The notes under the pieces are model-generated. The model was given only the letters and a program-made list of their open reading frames with translations. It made no database searches and was not told where the DNA came from. From Paenibacillus aestuarii (GTDB lineage Bacteria; Bacillota; Bacilli; Paenibacillales; NBRC-103111): 64,000 bases of DNA. Position numbers and translations under genes: made by a program. Shown here in pieces: positions 25,915 to 35,762 of this stretch; position 1 is the first letter of the stretch; each line of letters opens with the position of its first letter. The DNA lies in the NCBI RefSeq assembly GCF_027789125.1, contig NZ_JAQFVF010000065.1, positions 62,001-126,000 of the forward strand, in the 5' to 3' direction.

Positions 25915-27489
25915 TCAATTTTTCAAGGCGTTCTTCCGGTACTCACTAGGCTTGAAGCCCGTTAGTTTCTCAAACTGTCTGGCGAAATATGGCGTATCCG
26001 AATAACCCACCGTCTCGCAAATCTCATACACCTTAAGATCCGTCTTTTCCAACAGTTCTTTAGCCTTATTAATTCGAATTTGGGCAAGAAAGTTCAAATA
26101 GGTGTCCCCTGTTTTTTGTTTGAAAAGTTGACTTAAGTAATAAGGATTGATGAAAAATTTCGTGGAAAGCTCCGCCAAACTGATGGATTCATTATAATGT
26201 TCTGTCACGTACTTCTTAATTTCAGCAATAACATCTTTCTTCTTAGTCATATTATGCTTCAACTTGAAGTTAATAATTCCCTGAATAACCTCAATCATCC
26301 AGACCTCCAGACGCTCAAGGGTCCGAAACCGTGAGATCGCCTCCAATGAAAGAATATGCCGTCCCAGAAGCTCGTTCTGCTGCAGCTGTTGAAAGGACAT
26401 CTTACGCACACTGGATAATAAAATATTCAAGCACTGCAACTGGAGGTCAGTCGGACTTATATGGCGCTCTGCCTCCATACGCCGGAAAATTTCGCGAACG
26501 AGATTCACACATTCCTTCTCATTCGTATTGTCCAGAGCAGCCTCGAGCTTCTCGATAAGCTCTTCCGGAATGGTGAGACGCCCGCCCACCAAATTCATCA
26601 TATTAGCGTATGAAATAACAGCCCCGTCTCCTTGGATAACCTTGTAGCTTAATGCTTGACGGGCTTCTTCGAACGATAAGCTGATCTCGACGGCTTGTTC
26701 CTTGGCAGTACCCACGCCGACGGTCATTGTTTTCTGCAGCTCTCGAAATACCTCCTCTTTCAGGTTATGCATGGAAGGAATGAGCTCGCTGTCCCCTTTC
26801 CCCTTGCTAGTCGTTAATAAGATAGCAATTTGAAAGGCGGAATAACGGAATCTGAACACGCCTTGGCCCTGCTTCTTTAGCAATTGATCCATCCGACCGA
26901 ATAACCAATTCAGCTCCTGTTCCGTCAAAGCACTTTGGCTATTGTCGAACTCCAACAGTGCACAGGCGTACCCGGTTTGTTCCATCGGAATATGAGCTAA
27001 CCGCAGCAACTCACCCACATAAATGGGGTTATCACTTCCGGCATCAACGATGTCACACATCGTGCTCTCCAGCATGCGGTTCTTAAGAAGATCTAGTTCT
27101 TGCTTTTTAACATGTTCTTCTCTAATAGCCTCCATCACTTTACATACACAGTCACGCAGCTCCTCTTCTTCCACGGGCTTATTCAAGTAGAATTGTACGC
27201 CCAACCGCATGCCCTTGCGGGCGTATTCGAAGTCAGCGTATCCGCTCAGCAGAATAAACTTCGCCTGGCAACCGGCATCCTTCAACTTCGCGATCATTTC
27301 CAAACCGTCCGCTTGGGGCATCCGGATATCGGTAATTACGATATCCGGGCTGCAAGCTGGAATCAGGCTTACACCTTGTACACCGTTATAAGCTTCACCT
27401 ACAATTTCGCATTCCGGGATATAACGGCTAATTATTTTTTTCAAACCGTCAACAATGCCTTTCTCATCATCCACAAGGAAAACTTTCAT
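25915..27489 (-). CDS. Response regulator with AraC-type output domain (YesN-like)
   Basis: Cytosolic regulator of 524 residues. A receiver domain (1-120) carries the acidic pair at 7-8 and the phosphoacceptor in VITDIRMPQADG (Asp54). A middle region of about 280 residues follows, then a C-terminal AraC helix-turn-helix pair (about 420-524) with NPYYLSQLFKQKTGDTYLNFLAQIR and VGYSDTPYFARQFEKLTGFKPSEYR. Such regulators activate adjacent polysaccharide-uptake genes after phosphorylation by a YesM-type kinase. It lies 42 bases after the kinase gene and directly upstream of the transport operon, divided from it by a terminator. Confidence 0.95.
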   Translation of the reverse strand: MKVFLVDDEKGIVDGLKKIISRYIPECEIVGEAYNGVQGVSLIPACSPDIVITDIRMPQADGLEMIAKLKDAGCQAKFILLSGYADFEYARKGMRLGVQFYLNKPVEEEELRDCVCKVMEAIREEHVKKQELDLLKNRMLESTMCDIVDAGSDNPIYVGELLRLAHIPMEQTGYACALLEFDNSQSALTEQELNWLFGRMDQLLKKQGQGVFRFRYSAFQIAILLTTSKGKGDSELIPSMHNLKEEVFRELQKTMTVGVGTAKEQAVEISLSFEEARQALSYKVIQGDGAVISYANMMNLVGGRLTIPEELIEKLEAALDNTNEKECVNLVREIFRRMEAERHISPTDLQLQCLNILLSSVRKMSFQQLQQNELLGRHILSLEAISRFRTLERLEVWMIEVIQGIINFKLKHNMTKKKDVIAEIKKYVTEHYNESISLAELSTKFFINPYYLSQLFKQKTGDTYLNFLAQIRINKAKELLEKTDLKVYEICETVGYSDTPYFARQFEKLTGFKPSEYRKNALKN

Positions 27490-27531
27490 ACGAAGATACC
27501 TCCGGTTCTATGTCGTGACTCCGGGACTGAA

Positions 27532-29349
27532 TTATCGTTTCGGGATATGAATTTCGATCGTCGTGCCTTTGGCTTGGCCGGAAGCAACATTTAGATAATA
27601 ACGATCGCCGTAATGTAATTTGATGCGTTCTGCGATGTTCTTAAGACCCAGCCCCTTGCCCGCCGATTCTTCCGTGGGTTCCATCTTAAATTTAGCCGTC
27701 TCCGCCTCTTCGATCAAAGTGAACAGCTCCTCTTGCTTGTCCTGAGCCATGCCGATGCCATCATCTATAATCCGAATCAAAATGCCTTCATCCTCCGTCC
27801 AGGAACCGTCGATAACAATATTCATGGACTGATTGTAGTCTACGAAGCCATGACTGATACTGTTCTCCACAATGGGTTGAAAAACAAGTGGAATGATGCT
27901 GCACGCCAGCATTTCATCCGTAAGCCTGATGTCCAGGCGGAACCTATTATCGAACCGGATATTCTGAAGCTTCAAGTAATTAATGGTATAATCCAATTCA
28001 TCTTGGATAGAATGTTTTCTGCCTTCCTTGTTAAGAACAAGCCGGAACATGCGGGCAAGAATTTTAATCATATCGGCAACTTCCTCGTCCTCTTTCACCA
28101 AGGCCTTCATGCGGATAGATTCCAATGTGTTATAGAGCATATGAGGGTTGATCTGATTCTGAAGGGCAAGGAACTTGGCTTGCCGCTGTTTAATCTCCGC
28201 CATATAAACATCCTCGATCAATGTCCGAATCGTTATGATCATATTGTTATAGCTTTTGACCAGACTGCCGATCTCGTCATGTGACTCAACCCTGTCAATT
28301 GGCATATATTGACCGGCCTCCGCTTGCTTCATGCTTCGCCGCAAGCTTTTGATCGGCTTGGTAATCGCATAGTTAAGCCCAAGAGAAACGAAAGCCATAA
28401 TGATAAACCCTGCCAGGATTACAATTCCTGTTACGGCCTGAATCTTCCGAACCCTGAGCAACAGCTTCTGACGGGGAATCTCTGTCTTAATAATCAAGTT
28501 GCCTAACTTCGTCCCTCCCGTGATGACAATGCGTTCCTTGTCGCTCATATCCTGGGTATAATTAATTCCGGAATCCAGCACATACTTCCAGGATACCCGG
28601 CCGCTAGCTGCATCAGAGTGATATACGGTCTGTCCTAGCGTATCGCTGATGATTACACTCATATCATATTTATCGCGAGCCAATACAAAATCAGGATTCG
28701 GCGCCAGCAGCGTGAACGGATCTAGATCCAGAAGCAGCCATCCGGCAAACGCTCCGTCTGCAGTGAGCAGCACCCTTCCCACAGTAACAATCGCGCCGAC
28801 TCCCTTATCCTCGTAATAGGAACGATCATGTAATCCCGTCACAAAGAACGTATTATCCGAGTTTCGAGGCTGTTTGTACCACTCTTTCGACAATAGAGCG
28901 CTTTCATTCACTGTGCTTGTTGTATTCGTAAATTGATAAACCGTATTATCGGGGCTTACAAGCATAACGTTACTGATCTCTGGCTTGAGCAGAGCAACTC
29001 GCCGCAATGTGCTCCGGACGGTTTGATTCTGGGTGATTAGCTCGTCCATCGACATATTCTTACTGTTCCTTAGTTTGGCGATAAAATCTTTGTCTACTAA
29101 TACCGATTTGGTTATTTTGTCGTATTCTTGCATAAGCTGATCCAAGGAATTCTCGATTTGAGATGTGTACAAAGTCGCAAACTCTTGGGAAGAATCCTCA
29201 AGTTCGGCAACGGATTGGGTGTAGATTAAAGTGCTTACAATAAGAACTGGAATCACGCAACCTAATAAATACCCACCCATCAGCTTATTCTGGAGCCTCA
29301 TATTGCTAATTGTCGACATGGTTCTTCGTATTAGGTGGCTGTGCAGCAT
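27532..29349 (-). CDS. Sensor histidine kinase (YesM-like)
   Basis: Membrane sensor of 605 residues. Two helices (about 26-46 and 304-328) flank a large extracellular sensing domain, followed by HAMP (about 330-382), the histidine box ALQNQINPHMLYNTLESI (phosphorylated His403) and an ATPase domain with NSISHG, DDGIGM and GKGLGL. It is of the His_kinase/YesM type paired with AraC-type response regulators. The ligand is probably a saccharide or a binding-protein complex related to locus 1. It starts at ATG 29349 behind GAGGAAG. Confidence 0.95.
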   Translation of the reverse strand: MLHSHLIRRTMSTISNMRLQNKLMGGYLLGCVIPVLIVSTLIYTQSVAELEDSSQEFATLYTSQIENSLDQLMQEYDKITKSVLVDKDFIAKLRNSKNMSMDELITQNQTVRSTLRRVALLKPEISNVMLVSPDNTVYQFTNTTSTVNESALLSKEWYKQPRNSDNTFFVTGLHDRSYYEDKGVGAIVTVGRVLLTADGAFAGWLLLDLDPFTLLAPNPDFVLARDKYDMSVIISDTLGQTVYHSDAASGRVSWKYVLDSGINYTQDMSDKERIVITGGTKLGNLIIKTEIPRQKLLLRVRKIQAVTGIVILAGFIIMAFVSLGLNYAITKPIKSLRRSMKQAEAGQYMPIDRVESHDEIGSLVKSYNNMIITIRTLIEDVYMAEIKQRQAKFLALQNQINPHMLYNTLESIRMKALVKEDEEVADMIKILARMFRLVLNKEGRKHSIQDELDYTINYLKLQNIRFDNRFRLDIRLTDEMLACSIIPLVFQPIVENSISHGFVDYNQSMNIVIDGSWTEDEGILIRIIDDGIGMAQDKQEELFTLIEEAETAKFKMEPTEESAGKGLGLKNIAERIKLHYGDRYYLNVASGQAKGTTIEIHIPKR

Positions 29350-29435
29350 TTTACGTCACTTCCTCGGCTGGATGTCGTCACCTCTTATTGTACGTGGATC
29401 TGGGAAACAACGCGAACAAATATTTATGAGACACC

Positions 29436-29484
29436 AAAAGAGTGTCCCTTAAGCCAAGATATTGGCCGAGGGACACCCTTTTTC
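29436..29484. terminator. Terminator after the DUF2339 gene
   Basis: GGGTGTCCCT and AGGGACACTC pair over a longer, imperfect stem with GGCC/GGCT inside; A- and T-runs on both sides let it act in either direction. Confidence 0.8.
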
Positions 29485-29495
29485 CCAATTCGTTC

Positions 29496-31163
29496 TTAAC
29501 TCTCTATATCTTTTCCTTCTTTTTTGTACAGCAATCTGGATACCACAATCCCCATACACCCGATCACAATGAACAGCATAGCGCGGATAGCAATCGACAC
29601 ATCGGGCAGATCAATACATATAACTTTCACTAATGTGATGAAAAGGAACAGAATGCCGGCAAGGCGCACTTTCTTTTGATTGATCCAGATGCCGATGGCA
29701 ATAATGACAATCGCATAAAGCGCCCAAGCGAAAGATACGACCAAATGCTGCATGTCATACTTCAAGTTGACTGTCAAACAGGTCGAGATCTGAGTAATAA
29801 ACCACAGGGTTACAATGGAGTCTATCCATAATAACCATTGGATTCGTTTGCTGTGTTCGGCATGGTATTTCTTGAACAATACATAAACGGTATAAATGGT
29901 TGCAATCAACAACAGCCCAGACAAAGTCTGTAAAGAATATATATCTTCCATTTTTCCGGATAATACATTAGATGCGCCAATTAGGTAGACCACACTCCCC
30001 GTAATAAGCTGCAGCCTGGAGGCCAGCACAATACCGAGTACGACCGCTAAGAACCCTTCCATCATAAATACCAGCGCTGAAGTTTCCCCGTGCGTGATCT
30101 CATTGATCCACAGAAACAGTGAAAAAGTCGCTATCGCCATCATTACAAACCGCTCAGGGCGGTTCTTGATGACGGCAAAGACCGCCCAGAGTACGTAAGC
30201 GGCAGAAGCAATGATGACAAAACGACCAAAATAGGAAGGTTCAAGGAATCTTACCCACACACACGTCAGAGTGAAACTGATAAATAACGTGGCTATTTTG
30301 CTCGGTGCTTGTATTTTACGTACTACAAAATAAACAAACAAAGCGAGATGCTGCAGGCAAGCCGAGGTCAAAAAGGCGAATCCTGCATGTTGGTGGCTGA
30401 CATTCCCAAAGGCCACACCGACAAGCAAGGCAAGATGCAGTAAGAAAAAGGCTGAGTAATATAAAACTCGGAATCGATATTGCAATGAAATGTACAGCAT
30501 TGTGACAGAGAGCAGCAATTCATAAACCGTGAAAACCCAAAAATTCGGTATATCTGATTTTACAAGAAAAGGAACGAGAAATCCGCCGAATGTAGAGAGC
30601 AGGATCATGATCTCGGATTTATGACGGATACTGATGAACACCCCTGCGGCAATGGCCAAAATATTTAAAGCGAATGCAGCTGTCGAATATAGATAGCCAT
30701 ACAGCATATGTGCTGCAAAAATCGTGATGATACTCATCGAAATAGAACCGCCGAGCAATACCTGCCCCAAAGCTGACCTTTGCTTTCTGATCTGCCTCTC
30801 GCCCTGCCAGAATAGCACCGCTGTTGCAATCAGCCCAAGCAGGCATCTAATCGGCTTCGTAATAAGGCCTGTGGACACCGCAGCGCCGAATCCCCAAAGC
30901 ACACCGATCAGTAAAACAAGGATAAAAATCCGCGGCAGCCACACCCTTGCGAGCAGATGCTCCCAGTCGACTTCCTTCTTAACGATTGTTTGCTTAGGCA
31001 CTATAGGCACGGGTTCAACTGAAGGGGAGGATGTAACAGGAGGAACGGACTGAACGTCCTTGCGGCTGATCTCGCCGTTGACGTGCCGCTTTAAATCACC
31101 GATTTCGTTTTGAAGTTGGTTCACTCTAGTCTCTAATTCATTGATTTTGTTTTGAATATCCAT
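29496..31163 (-). CDS. Polytopic membrane protein, DUF2339 family
   Basis: A 555-residue protein whose N terminus (1-45) is a coiled coil (KINELETRVNQLQNEIGDLKRHV) and linker, followed by a WEHLLARVWLPRIFILVLLIGVLWGF helix and about a dozen further hydrophobic helices to the C terminus. This arrangement is the DUF2339 family; no function is established. It starts behind GAGGTGAGAC and stands alone between the sensor kinase gene and an AraC-type regulator. Confidence 0.85.
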   Translation of the reverse strand: MDIQNKINELETRVNQLQNEIGDLKRHVNGEISRKDVQSVPPVTSSPSVEPVPIVPKQTIVKKEVDWEHLLARVWLPRIFILVLLIGVLWGFGAAVSTGLITKPIRCLLGLIATAVLFWQGERQIRKQRSALGQVLLGGSISMSIITIFAAHMLYGYLYSTAAFALNILAIAAGVFISIRHKSEIMILLSTFGGFLVPFLVKSDIPNFWVFTVYELLLSVTMLYISLQYRFRVLYYSAFFLLHLALLVGVAFGNVSHQHAGFAFLTSACLQHLALFVYFVVRKIQAPSKIATLFISFTLTCVWVRFLEPSYFGRFVIIASAAYVLWAVFAVIKNRPERFVMMAIATFSLFLWINEITHGETSALVFMMEGFLAVVLGIVLASRLQLITGSVVYLIGASNVLSGKMEDIYSLQTLSGLLLIATIYTVYVLFKKYHAEHSKRIQWLLWIDSIVTLWFITQISTCLTVNLKYDMQHLVVSFAWALYAIVIIAIGIWINQKKVRLAGILFLFITLVKVICIDLPDVSIAIRAMLFIVIGCMGIVVSRLLYKKEGKDIES

Positions 31164-31434
31164 GTCTCACCTCTATTTGCTAACGATTTCTATATGAATA
31201 AATTTATCAATAACTGGTAATTGTGGATAGTACTATTTATATGTAGTACTGAGCCATTGGCAACGTCACGCCATCTTGCGAAATCACATGGCAAATCGCA
31301 TTCTTGGAAAGTTACCGTTCTATAAGATCCAACTTCAAATTTCTCCCCACGTGGAAAAGGCAACCGATCCATTCGACCGGCTGCCTTCATAATTTAATTC
31401 AGCTATCGTTCCTCATTCCTTCATCAAACGCTGC

Positions 31435-32304
31435 TCATTTCTTTTTAATCGGTATCCATATTTCACTTTTAAATTGCGTCGATGCTACATCTTTGTGCTC
31501 ATTCCAGAGTAGTTCCGGCCCCTCGACCAGCTCATATTCTGAGGACGGAAACCATTCGGAATAAATGCGTCCCCAGACCTCTTGAAGCGCACTCGGAAAA
31601 GGGCCGACGGCTGTGAATACAGCCCATTTGGAAGCTTGCACCTCCAGTTGTGCGAAGCCATCTCCGTCTTTCGTGGATGCCACCCCGATGTAATGATCGA
31701 GCTCACCTTTTTCCTCCATCCGCCCTTCACTGAAATTCGTGGAAGCACTGATGAGTCCTAAAGGCTGCACATTCGAAAAACTTTTCATCCTCTCAATCAT
31801 TTCGGGGGTGAGCTCTTCATACATCGAGGCAATTTCCGGATTAACCCCGTGGAATACGATTGGGACTCTTTTTTTGATCCCCACAACACGAAAGGCCTCT
31901 TTGTCTTCAATGCGGTAGTTCATTTCACTTCCTCCTTTGATCGTCAGCTGGAACGTCATCCGAGGAAAGGCTTTGAGCGATTGCCCATGAATCCGGGCCT
32001 CCGAGGGCGTAATCCCATGCATGCTTTGGAAAGCCCTAGTAAAAGAATCCGGTGAGGTGTATCCGTATTTCATCGCAGCATCGATGATCTTGATATCACT
32101 GTGACTTAGCTCAAGTGCGGCCAAAGTCAGACGTCTTCGACGGATGTACTCTGATAGAGGAATACCTGCGAGGAAGGAGAACATGCGTGTAAAATGATAT
32201 TCCGAACAGCAGGCAATTTTCGCTGCCTCCTGATAGTCCACACGATCAGTAAGATTCTCCTCCAAATAGCTTAAAGCTTTGTTCAATTGCGCCAGCATAT
32301 CCAT
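31435..32304 (-). CDS. AraC-family regulator with GyrI-like ligand domain
   Basis: A regulator of about 289 residues. The N-terminal AraC DNA-binding domain (about 1-105) has ACCSEYHFTRMFSFLAGIPLSEYIRRRRL and KYGYTSPDSFTRAFQSMHGITPSEAR. The C-terminal GyrI-like/effector-binding domain (about 125-289) begins MNYRIEDKEAFRVVGIKKRVP and ends SEIWIPIKKK. Rob- and BmrR-type relatives bind hydrophobic compounds. The start is ATG 32304, eight bases after GGAGG; an in-frame GTG lies at 32313. It may have been joined by transcription with the DUF2798 gene upstream, 48 bases away. Confidence 0.9.
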   Translation of the reverse strand: MDMLAQLNKALSYLEENLTDRVDYQEAAKIACCSEYHFTRMFSFLAGIPLSEYIRRRRLTLAALELSHSDIKIIDAAMKYGYTSPDSFTRAFQSMHGITPSEARIHGQSLKAFPRMTFQLTIKGGSEMNYRIEDKEAFRVVGIKKRVPIVFHGVNPEIASMYEELTPEMIERMKSFSNVQPLGLISASTNFSEGRMEEKGELDHYIGVASTKDGDGFAQLEVQASKWAVFTAVGPFPSALQEVWGRIYSEWFPSSEYELVEGPELLWNEHKDVASTQFKSEIWIPIKKK

Positions 32305-32352
32305 TGATATCACCTCCCCTCGTTACTTAAAGATTAACAAAGAAGGTCATTC

Positions 32353-32658
32353 CTAGCCCGACATTTCGTGCACAGTCTTGCAGGATCGAAATCTTACAAC
32401 ATGCGATAGGATCACATAAATCTTCTTCGATTTGTCGTAAGGTAATGAGAATGCAAGCTTCTTTGCCACTGGCCCAACAATAAATAATTCCAATAAAAAT
32501 GCAATCATAAAGACCAGGATAAGTTGAAGAAACATACCTTTTAAGGTTACTGTGCCAATGAAGCCGTGTGTAAACAAATTATAAAATGTCATGCATACGA
32601 CCATCCCGAAGCACATCATGAGCCCAAAATAAAATTTTTCTTTCCTCGTTGTCGGCAT
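32353..32658 (-). CDS. Small membrane protein, DUF2798 family
   Basis: A protein of 101 residues with two predicted membrane helices (about 9-29 and 38-60), the second ending FIVGPVAKKLAF, as in DUF2798 proteins, plus a hydrophilic tail (70-101) that is longer than usual and contains two cysteines. AAAGGAG lies nine bases upstream. Function unknown. Read toward the AraC-GyrI regulator gene. Confidence 0.7.
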   Translation of the reverse strand: MPTTRKEKFYFGLMMCFGMVVCMTFYNLFTHGFIGTVTLKGMFLQLILVFMIAFLLELFIVGPVAKKLAFSLPYDKSKKIYVILSHVVRFRSCKTVHEMSG

Positions 32659-32753
32659 TTTCCATACTCCTTTCTATCTATTCCTGATTATTATAGGAAA
32701 AATAGAAACCTCCACATAAGTGAACAGTCTGTGAACATTTTATTATTGATAAG

Positions 32754-32783
32754 CAAAAGACTGCCGAACATGCCGACAGCCTT
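32754..32783 (-). terminator. Terminator of the orphan gerB gene
   Basis: On the minus strand GGCTGTCGG and TCGGCAGTC form a nine-pair stem with three G-U pairs, followed by TTTTGC. Confidence 0.6.
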
Positions 32784-32805
32784 CATGAAAGATTTTATTA
32801 CGTTA

Positions 32806-33903
32806 TTAATTCTTGGTCATCGACTCTCGAAAAGCTGCAACTCCAAGAATTAGGAGTGGGTACATGAGTCCAATGGTTAAAGCAACAGGTACCCAGGTCT
32901 CGGTATCAAACTCTGTCATATACGCAACATTGGGATAGATCACAAGCGAACAAACAACCAGAATCATCCCGATAGGCATTACAAGCGGTCGATAATCTTC
33001 TATATTCAATAATTGAGCCAGTCCCATTACGGAACTATACAAATAAAAGGTTGTCTTGAAATAAACCGTTAGGAACCAAATCCCTGCTATAAGGATTTCA
33101 ACACGCTCCAAAAAGTTGCCAATATTTATCTGTTTAGCTAAAGCATAACTTGGATACATATGTCTTTCTGTATTTAAAGCCCCCAATACCGATATGCATA
33201 TAAAGGTAATAATGACGAAGCAGGTTCCGCCTAGTAAGGTAGCAAGCAGGAAAGCTTTTTTTGCTTTTAGATATCGATTGACATGAGCAGGGAACACCAT
33301 AAGCAGTACAATTAAAGGAAGTGAAGTAGTACCGGCTAGGGATATGGCCGCCTTCAATAATGATTTACCTCCGGTTGTGAACATGGGTTGCAATTTCTCA
33401 ATCCGAATATTCGGTAAAAGAGAAACAACCAAAATCGTAAACAGCATAATGATCCAAGGAAAAAAAATCTCTGCAGCGCGGACCAAGGTTTCAACGCCAA
33501 GTCGAACCCCCATAACAACTATGATGGCAAATACGATAATAACTGCTTCAATTGGCGTTTCAGGCATGACTTGTGTGGTTATAAAATTCCCTAAATGGAA
33601 CAATACTGTCGCCGCTCCAAGAAAAGAAAACAAAATAAAAAATAGGGAGAACATTTTTCCAAGCACTTTTCCAAACACTTTTTCATTATATTCAACTAGG
33701 GTCATGTCAGGAAAATAATCACTTATTCTGTTGTATAAGCAAACGATTAATAAGCTTAGGGCAACCCCCAAGATAGCTGCGAGCCATGCATCTTGTTTGG
33801 TAATAGCAGCGAGACCTGATGGACTAATTAGGATTGTTGTCCCAATCGTAAATATCATCACAATTACAGCAAATTGGCGAACGGTTATTTTAACATGATT
33901 CAA
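32806..33903 (-). CDS. Orphan spore germination permease (GerB family)
   Basis: A 365-residue membrane protein with about ten helices and the GerB pattern: VRQFAVIVMIFTIGTTILISPSG at the start, TLVEYNEKVFGKVLGKMFSL near 68-87, and a VYFKTTFYLYSSVMGLAQLLNI stretch near 280-300. No A or C subunit lies next to it, so it may work with subunits encoded elsewhere or as a single protein. The most plausible start is TTG 33903 behind a weak GGATGAG. It is only distantly related to the gerB at 3.8-4.9 kb. Confidence 0.85.
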   Translation of the reverse strand: MNHVKITVRQFAVIVMIFTIGTTILISPSGLAAITKQDAWLAAILGVALSLLIVCLYNRISDYFPDMTLVEYNEKVFGKVLGKMFSLFFILFSFLGAATVLFHLGNFITTQVMPETPIEAVIIVFAIIVVMGVRLGVETLVRAAEIFFPWIIMLFTILVVSLLPNIRIEKLQPMFTTGGKSLLKAAISLAGTTSLPLIVLLMVFPAHVNRYLKAKKAFLLATLLGGTCFVIITFICISVLGALNTERHMYPSYALAKQINIGNFLERVEILIAGIWFLTVYFKTTFYLYSSVMGLAQLLNIEDYRPLVMPIGMILVVCSLVIYPNVAYMTEFDTETWVPVALTIGLMYPLLILGVAAFRESMTKN

Positions 33904-34010
33904 TACGATTCACTCATCCAGTCATTCCATTTATTGCTATTATCCCCTTATTTCCTAAGAATCACACTGCAAAATTCCACTCCGGACAAGAAAAAGGCAG
34001 GTTTGAACAA

Positions 34011-34052
34011 TAAAAGAAGCAGAAGTAAATTGCTCACTCCCGCTTCTTTTTC
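34011..34052 (-). terminator. Terminator of the GH43 gene
   Basis: AAAAGAAGC and GCTTCTTTT pair, extended by ACT/AGT inside; the minus-strand transcript ends in TTTTATTG. Confidence 0.8.
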
Positions 34053-34057
34053 TAATT

Positions 34058-35698
34058 TTAAGGCGTATCGTGTAAGTCCTGCACATCCTCAGGGAATAAT
34101 GGCACCGTATAGATGTTGACTTGATCGATTCGTCCATCGAAATATGCGCCGCCGTTCGTACCTCCGAATGCGTCCTGCCCGTAACGTTTCCCTAAACCCG
34201 CCAGATCAATATGAGCGTCGATAGAAGTATACGGGGTAGCTGCCGATGCCGCCAACGCTCCATCCAAATAGAGCAGCAGCTTGCCTTCATTAAACACAAC
34301 GACAGCATGATGCCAGGAAGCTGTATCCGTAAATGCGGTATTAATCTGCACTTTGCTCGCTCCGGAAGCAGCGCCGGCATACAGCATATTGTTCTGAAGC
34401 TTCATGCTCATTCCCGCTGTTACTCCGCCTTCGTCAAAAAGAACCTGCTCACTTACGGTTTGATTGGCTTTAAACCAAAGCGACACTGACCTTGTCGCGA
34501 AAGCGTCATGCATGAACCCCGTGCTGCCGCTCACAGCGAGCTGGATGCCGTCATCGACGCCGTCCATGTTGATGTATCCGCCTTCGGGACCTCCTGTCCC
34601 CGTAAAAGCAGGCGAACCGTTAAGTGTTCCGTTATGCCCATTCCCGGAAACGTCATTCGCGCTGCTGTTCAAATTGTAATGCGCATCCACGCCAAATTGA
34701 TTGACTACATGCCATAGCTCGGCATTGGTCAAAGTGGCGACACTGGCATGACGCATCTTGTAGGGGAACCTGGCATCCGATATTTCAGCCGACCAGGCGG
34801 TCGGATCTTCGACGTTTACGGTTGACTTCAGCCCGTATTTGCCTTGAGACCAGTAGTCGTAAATAAGGTTCCATTTGTTTTGACCGATTAACTTAAACGC
34901 CTCAGGCGCCTCCGTGTAATCAGGTGTAATGGTGTTTGAGCTGATGTTGGCATCATACTCCACTTTGTTGACCGGTTCGTTCGCCCAGGTTTGCCGCATC
35001 TTCATAGGCGAGAGCGACTCGTCTTTGAAAAACATATAGTAGTCATCCTCGGCATTCTTATCCACTCTTAGCATGCTGGCATCGATAGAACTAACGCCGG
35101 GATCGAACAGCAGCGAAGCATCGCTGAAGGTGTTCCAATCCGTTGTCGTCGCCTTGTAATGATAGTTGTTCGTAGGGCCAGTTGCATTCAGCGTGGAAGA
35201 CCAGTAGATGATATATTTACCGGTCTCATCGTTGTACATCCACTCCGGCGCCCAGACGTTGTAAACCGTATTGGCCGGACGGTAATTTGCCATGAGATCG
35301 AGCCTTTTCTCGTTCGTCCAGTGGATAAGATCGGTAGATTCGGCGTAGCCCATATAATAGGTGGAGGTATTTTTGCCAGTCGCATCCACATCCGGAGACG
35401 TGTAAACAAGCCGCCATATGCCATCAGGTCCCTTATTCAAAAACGGATCCCGCAGTGCATATTTGGGAGTAAAAACAGGAGCATTCTTGTTCAGTTCATA
35501 CCACTTAACCCCATCGCGACTATACCCGTAATGCAGCTTTTGAATTTTCTCCCCCGTCTGTGACGGATCCGAACGGAAATAAGCGACCAAATACCCTCCC
35601 TGGGTCCCTGCGCTCGCAGGTACAGGCATCACAAACAGCAGCATAGCAAGAAAGAACAAACCCATTTTAGCAATATGACTGAATGTTGGCACTTTCAA
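34058..35698 (-). CDS. Secreted GH43-like hydrolase with LamG domain
   Basis: A secreted enzyme of 546 residues. The signal peptide ends near PVPASA (25-30). A five-bladed propeller domain of the GH43/GH32 type (about 35-335) follows, with an early catalytic-type aspartate in ALRDPFLNKGPDG (Asp84), APEWMYND near 153-160, a DASMLRVD site, and a likely acid in TEAPEAFKL. The C-terminal 180 residues form a concanavalin-like LamG domain (NMDGVDDGIQLA, SVSLWFKA, WHHAVVVFN, DGRIDQVNIY), probably for binding polysaccharide. The TTG start at 35698 is eight bases after GGGAGG. It flanks the locus-2 regulator and transporter and likely releases their sugar. Confidence 0.82.
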   Translation of the reverse strand: MKVPTFSHIAKMGLFFLAMLLFVMPVPASAGTQGGYLVAYFRSDPSQTGEKIQKLHYGYSRDGVKWYELNKNAPVFTPKYALRDPFLNKGPDGIWRLVYTSPDVDATGKNTSTYYMGYAESTDLIHWTNEKRLDLMANYRPANTVYNVWAPEWMYNDETGKYIIYWSSTLNATGPTNNYHYKATTTDWNTFSDASLLFDPGVSSIDASMLRVDKNAEDDYYMFFKDESLSPMKMRQTWANEPVNKVEYDANISSNTITPDYTEAPEAFKLIGQNKWNLIYDYWSQGKYGLKSTVNVEDPTAWSAEISDARFPYKMRHASVATLTNAELWHVVNQFGVDAHYNLNSSANDVSGNGHNGTLNGSPAFTGTGGPEGGYINMDGVDDGIQLAVSGSTGFMHDAFATRSVSLWFKANQTVSEQVLFDEGGVTAGMSMKLQNNMLYAGAASGASKVQINTAFTDTASWHHAVVVFNEGKLLLYLDGALAASAATPYTSIDAHIDLAGLGKRYGQDAFGGTNGGAYFDGRIDQVNIYTVPLFPEDVQDLHDTP

Positions 35699-35734
35699 AA
35701 TTCAAACCTCCCTTTAAAAAATGTTTACTTAACG

Positions 35735-35762
35735 ATCATAAGGGTTTGTATGCGTTACCAAA
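35735..35762 (-). promoter_or_regulatory. Candidate promoter of the GH43 gene
   Basis: Minus-strand TTTGGT (35757-35762) and TATGAT (35735-35740) with 16 bases between. The -35 box lies inside the GTTAC/GTAAC inverted repeat. Moderate match only. Confidence 0.4.

Noticed and set aside
31190..31390. 66-codon minus-strand frame between the DUF2339 and AraC-GyrI genes
   Set aside because: No ribosome-binding site, no family and unusual composition; the short AGTACT inverted repeat nearby is not convincing either.
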